Shown here: piece by piece, positions 1 through 9,628 of the stretch
Numbering within the stretch: position 1 is the first letter of the stretch
Layout of the letters: each line of letters begins with the position of its first letter
DNA from: Geothrix sp.
Lineage (GTDB): Bacteria; Acidobacteriota; Holophagae; Holophagales; Holophagaceae
Direction of reading: 5' to 3'
Assembly: GCA_030681515.1 (NCBI GenBank)
Contig: JAUXSE010000022.1
Coordinates: 1-64,000 of the forward strand
Length of the DNA stretch: 64,000 nt
Translations under genes and position numbers: made by a program
The notes under the pieces: generated by a model
Database searches by the model: none
What the model was told of the DNA's origin: nothing
The model's input: the letters and a program-made list of their open reading frames with translations, nothing else

Positions 1-19
1 TTAGAACCCGTTTCGAAAT

Positions 20-38
20 AACCAGTGCTTTTCTGGTT
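20..38 (-). terminator. possible hairpin downstream of hpf
   Basis: A 6-bp inverted repeat (AACCAG / CTGGTT, 7-nt loop) lies about 90 bp past the hpf stop. On the minus strand it is followed by ATTTCG, not a clean T-run, so termination is only a possibility. The rest of positions 1-129 shows no convincing gene. Confidence 0.25.
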
Positions 39-129
39 GTTTCGTTACGGATCCTTATGCCGTTCTGGCCATCGAGGCGAAAAGGTTATTTCGTGACAAT
101 GGCTTACCTGAAAACCGCAGGTTTCCAGG

Positions 130-453
130 CTACTCCTCCACCGCCCCCGCCTTGGCGCTCTCGTGGGGGCGGGTGTTCCGCTTGCCCTGGTGCTTGTGGG
201 CCTGCACGTCCAGCTTTTCGACCGCCTGGGTGATGCTCGCGTACATATCGTCCGTGGTGGCCGACGCCACGAAGGCGCTGGCGCGGGTCTTCAGGGTGAT
301 CTCCGCCTCGTGGCGGTGCTTTTCCACCCCCAGGATCACGTGGACGTCAATGATGTCGTCGAGATAGGTGGCCATCTTGTCCAGCCGTTCCTTCGTGAAC
401 TGTTTCAGGGGCTCGGTGAGCTCCATGTGACGGCCGGTGTAGTGGACCTTCAT
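130..453 (-). CDS. hpf: ribosome hibernation promoting factor (short HPF/RaiA family)
   Basis: A 107-residue protein of the HPF/RaiA family, which binds the 30S subunit at the mRNA/tRNA channel and silences ribosomes in stationary phase. The N-terminus MKVHYTGRHMELTEPLK and the central EAEITLKTRASAFVAS stretch are typical, and the length fits the short form without the dimerising C-terminal domain. The ATG is preceded by AGGAG at good spacing. It lies 51 bp downstream of rpoN, the order found in many Proteobacteria (lptB-rpoN-hpf), so it probably shares the rpoN transcript. The tail after residue 90 is Lys/Arg/Ala-rich and probably unstructured. Confidence 0.93.
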   Translation of the reverse strand: MKVHYTGRHMELTEPLKQFTKERLDKMATYLDDIIDVHVILGVEKHRHEAEITLKTRASAFVASATTDDMYASITQAVEKLDVQAHKHQGKRNTRPHESAKAGAVEE

Positions 454-504
454 GGGACACTCCTGAATGGGGCCGGGCGGCCCGGGGATCGTGGTCCGGC
501 CCTG

Positions 505-2073
505 CTATCGGCGCCGGCGCTGGGAGGCGGGAGGAATCTTCAGCTCCTCCCGGTACTTGTTCACCGTGCGGCGGGCCACCTTGATGCCATCCCGTTCCAG
601 CAGGCCCGCGATGGCCTCGTCGGACAGGGGCTTGGCGGGATCCTCGGCCTGCACGAAGGCCTTGATCCGGTGCTTCACCACGGTGGCGGACACGTCGGAA
701 TCCTTGGGACGGGCGGAGAAGAAGTAGTTCAGGTCGTAGAGGCCCTGGGGTGTGTGGATGGTCTTCGCCTTCACCACCCGGCTGATGGTGCTCTCGTGGA
801 ACCCCGTCGCCTCGGCCACGTCGCGCAGCACCATCGGCCGCAGGCGCTCGATCCCGTGCTCGATGAATTCCTTCTGCAGATCCACGATCTGCGCCGACAC
901 GCGAAGCACGGTGCGGTTGCGATCCTCCACGCCCCGGATGAAATCCCGGGCGCTGCGGAACCGCTCGCGGATGAAGTCCTTGTCGGACTTGGCCTCGCTG
1001 GAGGCCATGAACCGCTGGTAGTCGCCGTTCACGCGCAGCCGCGGAAGACCCTCGTCGTTGAGGTAGACCTTCCAGTTGCCATCCTCGCCCTTGAGCACCA
1101 CCACATCGGGCTTCACCACCCGCTCGCCCTCGGGATCGAAGGCGCGGCCCGGCGAGGGGTTGAGGTGCTTGAGCTGCTCCATGGCCAGAGTGAGCTCCTC
1201 GTCCGAGCAGCCGATGGCCTTGCGCAGCCTGGCGCTGTCGCGCTGGGACAGGAGCACCGAATGATCCTGGATGATGCGCACGGCCAGGTCGTCGGGCTCA
1301 GCCCCCGCGTGGCGGAGCTGCAGCAGCAGGCTCTCCTGCACCGTGAAGCAGCCCACGCCCGAGGGATCGAACTCCTGGAGCACATCCAGGGCCGCGCACA
1401 GTGCTTCCTCGGACACCCCAAGATCCGCCGCCAGCGCCGCGGGCGTGACTTCCAGTGAAGGCTGATCGGGATCCATGCGCAGGAAGCCCTTGGGATCCAT
1501 CCGGTCAATGAGGCGTTCCACCAGGGCGGCCCGGGGATCATCGTTCTCCAGGGTTTCGTAGAGCTGCCCCACCAGGTGGTCCTGGAGTGATTCGAAGGCG
1601 CTGAGCCGATCCTCCCAGGAGAGCCGGTCCTCCTCCGGCAGGTTGCTGGTCCGAGGCAGATCCTGATCCCAGCTGTTCTCGGCGCCCAGTTCGGTCTCCT
1701 GCACCTGGGCCACGCCCTCTTCCGTGAACTTCTCCAGATCGCCTTCGGGATTCATCTCGCCCGCCCCGTCCAGCAGGGGGCCCAGGTCAACGGTATCCAC
1801 CCCTTCGGAAAGATCCGGACCATCTGCCATCTGGTCGGCGGAGCCCTCGGTCACGTCGGAATCGCGCCCTTCCTCGATGGCCTCAAGGGTCGGCACCTCG
1901 TCGCTGTCATCGGCCAGCTCCAGGAGCGGATTGTCCTCGAGCTCGCGCTCGATGGTCTGCGACAGTTCCTGCAGGTTCATCTGCCACAGCTTGAGCTTGA
2001 GCTGCATGGCAGGCGTGAGCGCGAGGGTCTGGCTCTGGGCCAGGCGCTGGGAGAGGAACGGACCGGCGGCCAT
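505..2073 (-). CDS. rpoN: RNA polymerase sigma-54 factor
   Basis: A 522-residue sigma-54. Region I (residues about 1-50) has the Gln/Leu-rich sequence that contacts activators, followed by a long acidic region II (about 60-150). The core-binding region is next, then the DNA-binding part with the helix-turn-helix (ATGFHESTISRVVKAK), and the RpoN box reads ARRTVNKYRE, one residue from the canonical ARRTVAKYRE. The ATG at 2073 sits in a TGATG overlap with the lptB stop, so translation is coupled; an upstream in-frame extension encodes no sigma-like sequence. It would direct RNA polymerase to -24/-12 promoters such as the one at 58800, activated by NtrC-type AAA+ proteins such as the one at 57339. 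Confidence 0.97.
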   Translation of the reverse strand: MAAGPFLSQRLAQSQTLALTPAMQLKLKLWQMNLQELSQTIERELEDNPLLELADDSDEVPTLEAIEEGRDSDVTEGSADQMADGPDLSEGVDTVDLGPLLDGAGEMNPEGDLEKFTEEGVAQVQETELGAENSWDQDLPRTSNLPEEDRLSWEDRLSAFESLQDHLVGQLYETLENDDPRAALVERLIDRMDPKGFLRMDPDQPSLEVTPAALAADLGVSEEALCAALDVLQEFDPSGVGCFTVQESLLLQLRHAGAEPDDLAVRIIQDHSVLLSQRDSARLRKAIGCSDEELTLAMEQLKHLNPSPGRAFDPEGERVVKPDVVVLKGEDGNWKVYLNDEGLPRLRVNGDYQRFMASSEAKSDKDFIRERFRSARDFIRGVEDRNRTVLRVSAQIVDLQKEFIEHGIERLRPMVLRDVAEATGFHESTISRVVKAKTIHTPQGLYDLNYFFSARPKDSDVSATVVKHRIKAFVQAEDPAKPLSDEAIAGLLERDGIKVARRTVNKYREELKIPPASQRRRR

Positions 2074-2810
2074 CAATCGAGCCTGAAACGATCGCCCAGG
2101 TAGACCCGGCGGATATCCGGATCCTCTGCGATTTCGCTGGGCAGGCCGTGCTTCATGATCATCCCGTCCGCCAAGATATAGGCGCGGTCGGCGATCTGCA
2201 AGGTCTCGCGGACATTGTGGTCGGTGATAAGCACGCCGATGCCTCGCGCCTTGAGGTTGGCTATGAGGCCCTGGATCTCCAGCACGGACTTGGGATCCAC
2301 CCCCGCGAAGGGCTCGTCCAGCAGCATGATGCGAGGTTCCGTGACCAGCGCCCGGGCCAGTTCGCAGCGCCGCCGCTCCCCGCCGGACAGGCTCATGCCC
2401 AGGGTGTCGCGCACCTGCTCCAGGTGGAAATCCCCCAGCAGGCGCTCGCAGCGTGCCTTCTGCTCCGCCTTGGGGATGGGCTGCAACTCTCCCAGGGCCA
2501 TGAGGTTCTCCCACACCGTGAGCCCCCGGAACACACTGGACTCCTGGGCCAGGTAGCCGATGCCCAGCCGCGCCCGGCGGTGCATGGGCAGGGCGGTCAC
2601 ATCCTGGCCCAGCCAGCGGATGAGCCCCCGGTCCGGGGCCTCCACGCCCACCACCATGTAGAAGGTCGTGGTCTTGCCGGCGCCATTGGGTCCAAGAAGA
2701 CCCACCACCTCGCCCGTGCCCACGCAGAGGCTCACATCCCGCACCACGGTGCGGTCGCCATATCGCTTCTGGAGGTTCACGGCCTCAAGGCAGTGGGTGG
2801 GCTCGGTCAT
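2073..2810 (-). CDS. lptB: LPS export ABC transporter ATP-binding protein LptB
   Basis: A 245-residue ABC ATPase with Walker A ([10 protein letters not shown], about residues 40-49), the LptB-typical Q-loop segment [18 protein letters not shown], the signature LSGGERRR and Walker [12 protein letters not shown]. It energises LPS extraction from the inner membrane with LptFG and LptC. It overlaps rpoN by one base of its stop codon and is followed by hpf, the standard Gram-negative order. The LptC-like gene lies upstream at 6212, but a large BNR-repeat gene sits between them, and no separate lptA is seen here. Confidence 0.96.
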   Translation of the reverse strand: MTEPTHCLEAVNLQKRYGDRTVVRDVSLCVGTGEVVGLLGPNGAGKTTTFYMVVGVEAPDRGLIRWLGQDVTALPMHRRARLGIGYLAQESSVFRGLTVWENLMALGELQPIPKAEQKARCERLLGDFHLEQVRDTLGMSLSGGERRRCELARALVTEPRIMLLDEPFAGVDPKSVLEIQGLIANLKARGIGVLITDHNVRETLQIADRAYILADGMIMKHGLPSEIAEDPDIRRVYLGDRFRLD

Positions 2811-2852
2811 GGTTCCATCAGAACATACTGCCCGCCGGATCGCGCCGAAGGG

Positions 2853-2877
2853 CCGCGCGCCGAACGCCGGCGCGCGG
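2853..2877. other. GC-rich hairpin between BNR-protein gene and lptB
   Basis: Perfect 9-bp arms CCGCGCGCC / GGCGCGCGG with a 7-nt loop lie in the 78-bp gap between the BNR-protein stop and the lptB start. There is no T-run on the minus-strand 3' side, so it is more likely an attenuating or mRNA-processing structure than a full terminator. Confidence 0.3.
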
Positions 2878-2888
2878 AAAAACAGCTT

Positions 2889-5800
2889 CTACCGCGGGAC
2901 GCGTCCAGGGGTGTGGGGAGCCTTGGCGGCTTCGAGGGCGTCCTCCAGGGCCTTGAGCCCAGCCAGGGCGGCTTCCAGCTTCCCGTTCACCGCCTTCAAT
3001 CCCTCCTCCGCCCAGGCCAGATTCTGGGCTTGGGAGGCCGTGGGCAGTTGGGTGGTGCCCCAGACGCTGCCCGTGACATCTTCAATGCGGCCCAGGATGC
3101 CCGGGGCCGTGGGTTCCTGGCGGTTGGCCACGGTGGTATCGCCGCTGAGAAGATCCCGGAGATCCTTGAGGCCGCCATGGAGCGCCCGGGCCCGCGCCAG
3201 CATCGCCGCATCGGCGGCCGGGGTATCGAGAAGGGCCTTTCGCACGTGATCCAGCCGGTTCTGGGCCTCCGTCAGGATCTCAGAGGCCCCCAGGGCCGAG
3301 CGCTGGGCCTCGCCCATGCGGGCACAGAAGGCGCTGAACTCAGCCCACTGGGCCGGTGTGAGGCGATCGGCATCCAAGGGCTTCACGTCGAAGGCGACGG
3401 GGCCCGACACGGGCTTCATGACCCCATCCACCTGGAAGGCCAGGCTGGCCTGGTAGCGGCCGGGCACGGCCAGGGCTCCATGGGCGCCGTGATCCCAGGG
3501 ATCGCGCTCGGAAGGCACCTTCAGGCGGATCGGCGCGGGATCCTGGAGGCGCAGATCCCAGGCCATGCGATGGAGGCCCTTTTCCGCCTTGCCCGTGATG
3601 CGCCGGACCACCTGCCCGTTCACGGCGCTGATGGTCAGCACCGCTAGCGGCGGCAGCTCGCGGTCCTCCGCGCGCAGGGCTTCCCAGGACGGGGTGGCGG
3701 GATCCTGCCCGGCCTTGATCGCCTCCTTCTCCTTCTCCTGGCGCTGCTTTTTCAGGGTCTGCGGCTCCATCTTCACGTGGTAGGTGAACACCGCGCCAAA
3801 GTCGGGGTTGGGAGACAGGTAGAGCGAATCGCCCTGGAAGGACTTCCCGGGTCCGCCGAAGGGCACGGCTGGCACATAGGCCAGCGCGGGGCGCAGGCCG
3901 AAGAGGTGGGCCTCGCGGTCCAGAAACTCGGCGCGGGCCTCGCGCAGAGGCGTGAGGTCGTCGAGAATGTAAAAGCCGCGCCCGAAAGTCGCGATCACCA
4001 GATCGCCTTCGCGGGCCTGGATGGCCATGTCCTTCACGGCGATGGTGGGCAGCTCAGTGAACCGCGACCAGGATTTCCCTGCATCCAGGCTGAAGAAGAG
4101 GCCGAACTCCGTGCCGCAGTAGAGCAGGCCCTCCCGCGCCGGATCCTCCCGCACGGTGTAGACGCTGCCCCGCTCCGGCAGGCCGGTGGCGATGGATTCC
4201 CAGGTGCGCCCGCGGTCCCGGGAGCGCGACAGGTAGGGCCGGAAGTCGCCGGTCTTGTGGTTGTCGAAGGCGGCGTACACCGTGCCCTCCTGATGGGGGC
4301 TGGCGGCAAGGCAGGAGACATAGGTCAGCTCCGGCACGCCCGGGAAGCGATCCAGCTTGCGCCACGCCTTGCCGCCATCCTCGCTGACCTGGAGGAGGCC
4401 ATCGTCCGTGCCGGCATAGAGCAGGCCTTCGGCCCTGGGGCTTTCGGTGAAGGCCACGATGTTGCCGAAGAAGCTGGTGGAGGTGTTGCGCGCCACGGCG
4501 TCCACGCTCTGGACCTTGTCCATGATCTTCAGGCGGCTGCGGTCTATCTTCCGGGTCAGATCAGGGCTCACGGCGGTCCAGCTGTTCCCCCGGTCATCAC
4601 TGCGGAAGAGCTTCTGCGCGGCGAAATAGAGCCGCTTGCCGGAGTGGGGGCTGAGCAGCAGCGGCGCGTCCCAGTTCCAGCGGTAGGGTTCCTCGCCCGG
4701 GGCCGGCTGGGGCTGGATCGCCACCCGTTCCCCCGTGCGGCGGTCGAAGCGCACGAGGCCGCCGTACTGGCTTTCCGAATAGACCGTGTCCGGATCGCCG
4801 GGATCCACCTGGGTGTAGAAACCATCCCCGCCCTGGGTCACGAACCAGTCGAAGCCCGTGGCCCCGTGCAGGTTCCGCGTGCGGCTCGGTCCGCCCAGGG
4901 TGAAGTTGTCCTGGGTGCCGCCGTACACCGTGTAGAAGGGGCGCGCGTCATCCACGGCCACCCGGTAGTACTGGATGATCGGCAGATTGGCCTTGAACTC
5001 CCAGGTGGCGCCCTTGTCGCGGCTTTCGTAGACCCCGCCATCGCAGCCCGAGACCAGATGATCGGTATTCGCCGGATCAATCCACAGCGCATGGTTGTCC
5101 ACATGCTTGGAGGTTTCGCCCACGCGGCGCCAGGTCTTGCCGCCATCCTCGGTCACCTGCATCCAGGTATCCATGGCATAGACCCGCCTGGGGTCCTTCG
5201 GATCGCAGAAGATCTCCTGGTAGTACTGGGCACTCACGGAGACCCGCTCGTTGCGTCGCTCCCAGGTCTGGCCTCCGTCCGTGCTGCGGAAGAAGCCGCC
5301 GGCCTTGTTCGCGGCCTCGATGGTGGCGTAGACCGTATCCGGCTCGCCCTCGGGGATGGCCAGGCCGATGCGGCCCATGTCCTCCTTGGGCAGGCCCTCC
5401 TTCACGCGGGTCCAGGTCTGGCCACCGTCCGCGCTCTTGTGGATGCCGCTCCCCGGACCGCCGTTCACCATGCCCCAGACATGGCGGCGGCGCTGGTAGG
5501 TGGCCGCGTACAGCAGATCGGGGTTGCGCGGGTCCATGACGATGTCGGTGACGCCGGTGTGGGCATCCACGGTGAGCACGGCCTTCCAGGTCTTTCCGCC
5601 GTCCAGGGACTTGTACAGGCCCCGGTCGCCGCCCTCCTTCCAGAGGGGGCCCTGCGAGGCCACGAACACCACCTGGCTGTTCCGGGGATCCACCAGGATC
5701 TTCGCGATGTGCTGGCTGGCCTTCAGGCCCATGTTCTCCCAGTGCTTCCCGCCATCCAGGCTGCGGTAGACGCCATCGCCATAGGCCACGGAGCGCTGGG

Positions 5801-6161
5801 AGTTGTTCTCGCCCGTGCCCACCCAGACCGTGTTGGAATCGCGGGGATCCAGGGCGACGCAGCCGATGGAAAAGGAGGCCTCCTTGTCGAAGAGGGGCGT
5901 CCAGGTGGTGCCGCCGTTCACGGTCTTCCACACGCCGCCCGAGGACGCCGCCACGAACCAGGTATCGGGCTTGCGCGGATCCACGGCGATATCCCCCACC
6001 CGGCCCGAGGTGACCGCCGGGCCCAGGTTCCGGAAGGGCAGCGCCGCCAGGGGGGAATCCTTGGAGACCGCGGCCTCCTCCTTGGCCTTGGGAGCCGCGG
6101 CGACCAGGGGCGCGGCGATCAAGAGCACGGCGAGGGAGGGCAGGAATCGGAACCGGGACAC
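2889..6161 (-). CDS. secreted BNR/VPS10-type beta-propeller protein
   Basis: A 1090-residue exported protein beginning VSRFRFLPSLAVLLIAAPLVAAA, a clear signal peptide. Residues about 35-700 hold many Asp-box/BNR repeats (SxDGGxTW-type: SLDGGKHW, SADGGQTWTR, SEDGGKAW), as in VPS10/sortilin-like propellers and the WD40/YVTN/BNR-like glycosyl-hydrolase annotations common in Acidobacteriota. The C-terminal third is non-propeller with a helical end (about 960-1090). The start chosen is GTG at 6161, with AGGAGG four bases upstream; the open frame runs on for another 600 codons without protein-like sequence. The substrate is unknown; a catalytic glycosidase role cannot be claimed. It interrupts the expected lptC-lptB block. 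Confidence 0.88.
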   Translation of the reverse strand: MSRFRFLPSLAVLLIAAPLVAAAPKAKEEAAVSKDSPLAALPFRNLGPAVTSGRVGDIAVDPRKPDTWFVAASSGGVWKTVNGGTTWTPLFDKEASFSIGCVALDPRDSNTVWVGTGENNSQRSVAYGDGVYRSLDGGKHWENMGLKASQHIAKILVDPRNSQVVFVASQGPLWKEGGDRGLYKSLDGGKTWKAVLTVDAHTGVTDIVMDPRNPDLLYAATYQRRRHVWGMVNGGPGSGIHKSADGGQTWTRVKEGLPKEDMGRIGLAIPEGEPDTVYATIEAANKAGGFFRSTDGGQTWERRNERVSVSAQYYQEIFCDPKDPRRVYAMDTWMQVTEDGGKTWRRVGETSKHVDNHALWIDPANTDHLVSGCDGGVYESRDKGATWEFKANLPIIQYYRVAVDDARPFYTVYGGTQDNFTLGGPSRTRNLHGATGFDWFVTQGGDGFYTQVDPGDPDTVYSESQYGGLVRFDRRTGERVAIQPQPAPGEEPYRWNWDAPLLLSPHSGKRLYFAAQKLFRSDDRGNSWTAVSPDLTRKIDRSRLKIMDKVQSVDAVARNTSTSFFGNIVAFTESPRAEGLLYAGTDDGLLQVSEDGGKAWRKLDRFPGVPELTYVSCLAASPHQEGTVYAAFDNHKTGDFRPYLSRSRDRGRTWESIATGLPERGSVYTVREDPAREGLLYCGTEFGLFFSLDAGKSWSRFTELPTIAVKDMAIQAREGDLVIATFGRGFYILDDLTPLREARAEFLDREAHLFGLRPALAYVPAVPFGGPGKSFQGDSLYLSPNPDFGAVFTYHVKMEPQTLKKQRQEKEKEAIKAGQDPATPSWEALRAEDRELPPLAVLTISAVNGQVVRRITGKAEKGLHRMAWDLRLQDPAPIRLKVPSERDPWDHGAHGALAVPGRYQASLAFQVDGVMKPVSGPVAFDVKPLDADRLTPAQWAEFSAFCARMGEAQRSALGASEILTEAQNRLDHVRKALLDTPAADAAMLARARALHGGLKDLRDLLSGDTTVANRQEPTAPGILGRIEDVTGSVWGTTQLPTASQAQNLAWAEEGLKAVNGKLEAALAGLKALEDALEAAKAPHTPGRVPR

Positions 6162-6211
6162 ATTGCCTCCTAATACGATGGATGGTTCATCATGCCCGAA
6201 CGGGCGCGGCC

Positions 6212-7957
6212 TCACCAGCCGGGACCAGCGCCCTTGCCGCGCACGCGGCCCTGCCAGCGGACCGTCTGGGGCCCGGGCTCCAGTTCCAGCGCCTCGCCCT
6301 GCCCCTCGCCCAGGCGGCCCCGCAGGGTCACGGCGCCCTGGGCCTGCACGAGCTTCACCGAGCGGTCCGCGCCCACCGTGACGGTCACGGTATCCGCCGC
6401 GAGCCGCCAGCCCTGGCCCTGGCACTCCACGCCCCCGCTGAGGGTGATCCTCTGGGCCTCGCTCTGGCCCCGCTCGGCCCGCAGGAACAGATCCCCATCG
6501 GCGGCGGCCAGGGTGCCGTTCAGTCCCTCGGGAAAACTCACCACCTCGCCCCTCCGCAGGATGCGGGGACCGGAGAGCCGTTCCCGCAGGCGGCTCCAGG
6601 CCGCCGGGCGGCCGGTGAGCGTCCACAGGGCGTCCTCCCAGACCAGCCTCGCCCCCCGGAGACTGCCGCCGGAGAACAGGTTCACCTGCACGGGGCCCTC
6701 GATGGTCCAGGAGCGCGGATCGCCCTGGCCCGCACTTCCCGTGAAGGTGCCGTCCTCTCCCCGGCCCAGGACGGGGCCCTGGAGCTTCCAGCGCCGGGTG
6801 GCCCGCTCCACCTGGATGCGCGGCGATGACAGGGTGCGCCGGCCCCAGGTGAGCAGGGCCTGACCCTCCGCCACCGCCTGGCCCACGGGCAGGGATTCGG
6901 GCAGATCCCGCCCCGGGGCCTCGCGCATGAGGACCCGCGGCGCCTTCAGAGTGAGCCGCTGGCCCTCCACGGGCTGATCCCACACCACGCTGCCTTCGAG
7001 GCGCAGGCCGGCCGGCGTCCACCGGGCCCCATCGGTGGAGAGCTGTTCCTCTCCCCCGGCCAAGGTCCGGCGGGCCCGGAACCTCCGGAGCTCCACCTGC
7101 TGGAAACTCGCGCCGGGCGCGGGTCGAGGCGCCACCCCGCCCTGGGCCTCGCCGCGCCATCCGTCGGCCCGCTCGAAGGTCAGGGGGCCGGGCCACGTGA
7201 TGGTGTCCGGCGATAGATCGGCCACCGAAGCCTGGAGGGATCCCTCGCTCAGGCGGGCCTTCACGCCCTCCATGTGGCCCGTCAGGAAGCCGGGCGTGGT
7301 CCAGAGCCGCTCCGCGTCCATGGACTGGAGGGTGGCGGCAGGGCCGTCCGCCGGGGCCTGCCAGTGCACGGGGCCGCGATCCACGCGCAGGCGGCCGTCC
7401 AATTCGCGCCGCCAGCCCGCGGGCAGGTTCCACACCCCCCGGGAAGAGCCCTCCATGGATTCCCAGCGCAGGGGCGCCAGGCCTTCCCACTCGCCGCCGG
7501 TCCAGCGGATGGCCGGCCCTTCGCTCTCGATGCGGCCCTTGCCCAGCAGCAGGGTGGTGCCGGGCCGGGCCACACCCAGATCCATGGGCCCGTGCAGGGT
7601 CCAGACTCCGGCCTGGCGCCGGGCCTTGGGGGAGAGCATGCGCCACTGCCCGGCCGCCTCGTCCAGGCGGCCCGTCACCTTCTCCAGGCGCAGATCCTCC
7701 TCGGAGCCTTCGATGGTCTTGTAGGAGAGCACCATGAGATTGGGCCCCAGCTGCTCGGTGAGGGTGCCCACGCTGCCGCGGGTGCCCTCGCCAAAGAGCG
7801 GATCTCCTCCCACTGTCCGGCTCGGCATGCCTTCGCTTCCATTCATCATGAAGCGCAGGGTGAACCCCAGGGTGCCCGCGGCCAGAACCCAGCCCAGCCT
7901 CCGCCAGAGGGGATCCCGCGCGGGGGGGAGATCCTGGAGCAGGGAGGACACCTTCAC
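6212..7957 (-). CDS. LptC/OstA-like LPS export periplasmic protein
   Basis: A 581-residue protein with one N-terminal membrane anchor (about residues 20-38) followed by a long repetitive beta-strand-rich region (LTLKAPRVLM, LTGRPAAWSRLRE, ADTVTVTVGADRSVKLVQAQGAVTLRGR) of the kind seen in LptC/LptA/OstA. It is much longer than classical LptC (about 190 aa), so it may combine LptC anchoring with LptA-like bridge repeats. The GTG start at 7957 overlaps the recJ stop by 4 bp. Lying two genes upstream of lptB, it most likely serves LPS transport across the periplasm. The family call rests on topology, composition and context. Confidence 0.7.
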   Translation of the reverse strand: MKVSSLLQDLPPARDPLWRRLGWVLAAGTLGFTLRFMMNGSEGMPSRTVGGDPLFGEGTRGSVGTLTEQLGPNLMVLSYKTIEGSEEDLRLEKVTGRLDEAAGQWRMLSPKARRQAGVWTLHGPMDLGVARPGTTLLLGKGRIESEGPAIRWTGGEWEGLAPLRWESMEGSSRGVWNLPAGWRRELDGRLRVDRGPVHWQAPADGPAATLQSMDAERLWTTPGFLTGHMEGVKARLSEGSLQASVADLSPDTITWPGPLTFERADGWRGEAQGGVAPRPAPGASFQQVELRRFRARRTLAGGEEQLSTDGARWTPAGLRLEGSVVWDQPVEGQRLTLKAPRVLMREAPGRDLPESLPVGQAVAEGQALLTWGRRTLSSPRIQVERATRRWKLQGPVLGRGEDGTFTGSAGQGDPRSWTIEGPVQVNLFSGGSLRGARLVWEDALWTLTGRPAAWSRLRERLSGPRILRRGEVVSFPEGLNGTLAAADGDLFLRAERGQSEAQRITLSGGVECQGQGWRLAADTVTVTVGADRSVKLVQAQGAVTLRGRLGEGQGEALELEPGPQTVRWQGRVRGKGAGPGW

Positions 7958-9627
7958 GGGACCGCCTCCCCGATGACCGCGTCCACCAGCCAGGACCGGC
8001 CCCAGCGCGCGCTGCCCTGGGGCGCGGCGGCCACGCAGAGGCGGTCACCCGCGCGAGGCTGCGCGGGACGATCCTGGTTGGCGAACCAGGTGAGGGGATC
8101 GGAAAGGCCCGTCAGCCGCAGCTTCCAGTGGTCCGCTCCGAAGACGGCGGAGGAGGCGAGCACCCCCTCCAGCCGCGCCAGCGGCGGCGCGAAACCCTGA
8201 CCGAAGGGCTCCAGCCGGGCCAGATCCAGATCATCCGGCAGATCCTCGGGGCCGCCATCCAGCAGCCGGGACGGGATCCCGCGGCCCAGGGCCAGGGCCT
8301 GGGCCTCCGCGCCCCGCTGGAGGGCCTGGCGGACGAAGGCGAGGCGCGGAGCCTCGAAGCTGAGCCCCGCTGCGGCCCGGTGGCCGCCGCCCCCCAGGAT
8401 GAAGGGTTGGGCCAGGACCAGCAGCTCGCCCAGATCGTAGCCCTCCGGCGCCCGCAGGCTGCAGTGGGCCACGCCGTCAATCACGGTGCAGACACCCGAG
8501 GGACGGCCACTGGCACGCATGCGGTGGCCCGCCACGATGCCGATGACGCCCTTGTGGGCCGTGGGGTCCAGCACCAGGTCGAAGGCCCCGCCATCCGGTC
8601 CGGGCAGGCGGGCGGCCAGCTTCTGTTGGATGGCGCGGCGCTCCTGGTTGAGGGCCTCCACCCGCGCCATCAGAGACTCGGCTTCGGTCCCATCCCGCGT
8701 GAGCAACAGGCGCACGGCATCCTCCGCGCCGCCCATGCGGCCCACGGCGTTGAGCCTCGGGGCCAGGCCGAAGGCGATGTCCTGGGCCCCCAGGGCGCCT
8801 GCCTTCTTCGCAGCCCGCAGCAGAGCGGCCAGCCCTGGGCCGTTCTTCCCGGCGAGGGAATCCAGTCCCCGGCGCACCAGGAGCGCGTTCTCGTCCACCA
8901 GCGGCATCATGTCCGCCACGGTGCCGATGGCCACCAGCTTGAGCAGGCCATCCAGGAAAGCCGCATCGGCGCCCGCGGGATGCGGCACCGCTCCGAGCAG
9001 GGCCTGGGCCAGCTTGAAGGCCACGCCCACGCCCGCCAGGAAGCGGTTGGGGTAGTCCTCCAGGTGGGGATGGACCACGGCGCAGGCGCCTGGCAGTTCC
9101 TGACCCAGGGCGTGGTGATCCGTGATCACCCAATCGATGCCCAGCTCGGCGCTGGCCTTCACTTCGTCCATGCTGCGAACGCCACAGTCCACGGAGATGA
9201 TCAGGCCCGGATCGCGGGTGGCCTTCAACTCCTGGATGCAGTCCAGGTGCAGGCCATAGCCGTCCGAAAACCGGTTGGGGATGAAGAAGGACACATCGGC
9301 GCCGAGCTTCTCCAACGCGCGCACCAGCAGGGCCGTGGCGGTGACGCCGTCCACGTCATAGTCGCCGTAGACCACGATGCGCTCGCGGGTCTCGATGGCT
9401 TTCCGGATGCGGGCCACGGCCCCATCCACCCCCGGCAGCAGGTGGGGATCCGTGCTGCGCGTCCAGGCCGGATCCAAGCGCCAGGCCAGCGCCTCGGGCC
9501 GGTCCGTGCCCCGCAACCAGGCCAGCCGCGCCAGGCGGGGATCCAGATCCCAGTCCCCGGCCATGGTCTTCCAGGGCGCCGGTCCCGCCGGGATTTCCCG
9601 GCGGAGGCGCCAATGCACGGAAGTCAT
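7954..9627 (-). CDS. recJ: single-stranded-DNA-specific exonuclease RecJ
   Basis: A 557-residue DHH-superfamily nuclease. Motifs include VVYGDYDVDGVTAT (about residue 90), SVDCG, the DHH motif in WVITDHHALG, and the DHHA1 glycine motif GGGGHRAAAGLS (about 410), all typical of RecJ, a Mn/Mg-dependent 5'-3' ssDNA exonuclease of recombination and repair. The ATG at 9627 lies one base from the accA stop; an in-frame GTG at 9639 would add four residues and overlap accA, and neither has a strong ribosome-binding site. Translational coupling to accA is likely. Confidence 0.95.
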   Translation of the reverse strand: MTSVHWRLRREIPAGPAPWKTMAGDWDLDPRLARLAWLRGTDRPEALAWRLDPAWTRSTDPHLLPGVDGAVARIRKAIETRERIVVYGDYDVDGVTATALLVRALEKLGADVSFFIPNRFSDGYGLHLDCIQELKATRDPGLIISVDCGVRSMDEVKASAELGIDWVITDHHALGQELPGACAVVHPHLEDYPNRFLAGVGVAFKLAQALLGAVPHPAGADAAFLDGLLKLVAIGTVADMMPLVDENALLVRRGLDSLAGKNGPGLAALLRAAKKAGALGAQDIAFGLAPRLNAVGRMGGAEDAVRLLLTRDGTEAESLMARVEALNQERRAIQQKLAARLPGPDGGAFDLVLDPTAHKGVIGIVAGHRMRASGRPSGVCTVIDGVAHCSLRAPEGYDLGELLVLAQPFILGGGGHRAAAGLSFEAPRLAFVRQALQRGAEAQALALGRGIPSRLLDGGPEDLPDDLDLARLEPFGQGFAPPLARLEGVLASSAVFGADHWKLRLTGLSDPLTWFANQDRPAQPRAGDRLCVAAAPQGSARWGRSWLVDAVIGEAVP

Positions 9628-9628
9628 T

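Noticed and set aside
2074-2514. N-terminal extension of rpoN to 2514
   Set aside because: The added 147 residues are the out-of-frame lptB sequence (Gly/Arg/Pro-rich); ATG 2073 begins directly with sigma-54 region I.
3777-6173. A 798-codon plus-strand frame opposite the BNR protein
   Set aside because: Shadow frame; the opposite strand has signal peptide, ribosome site and Asp-box repeats.
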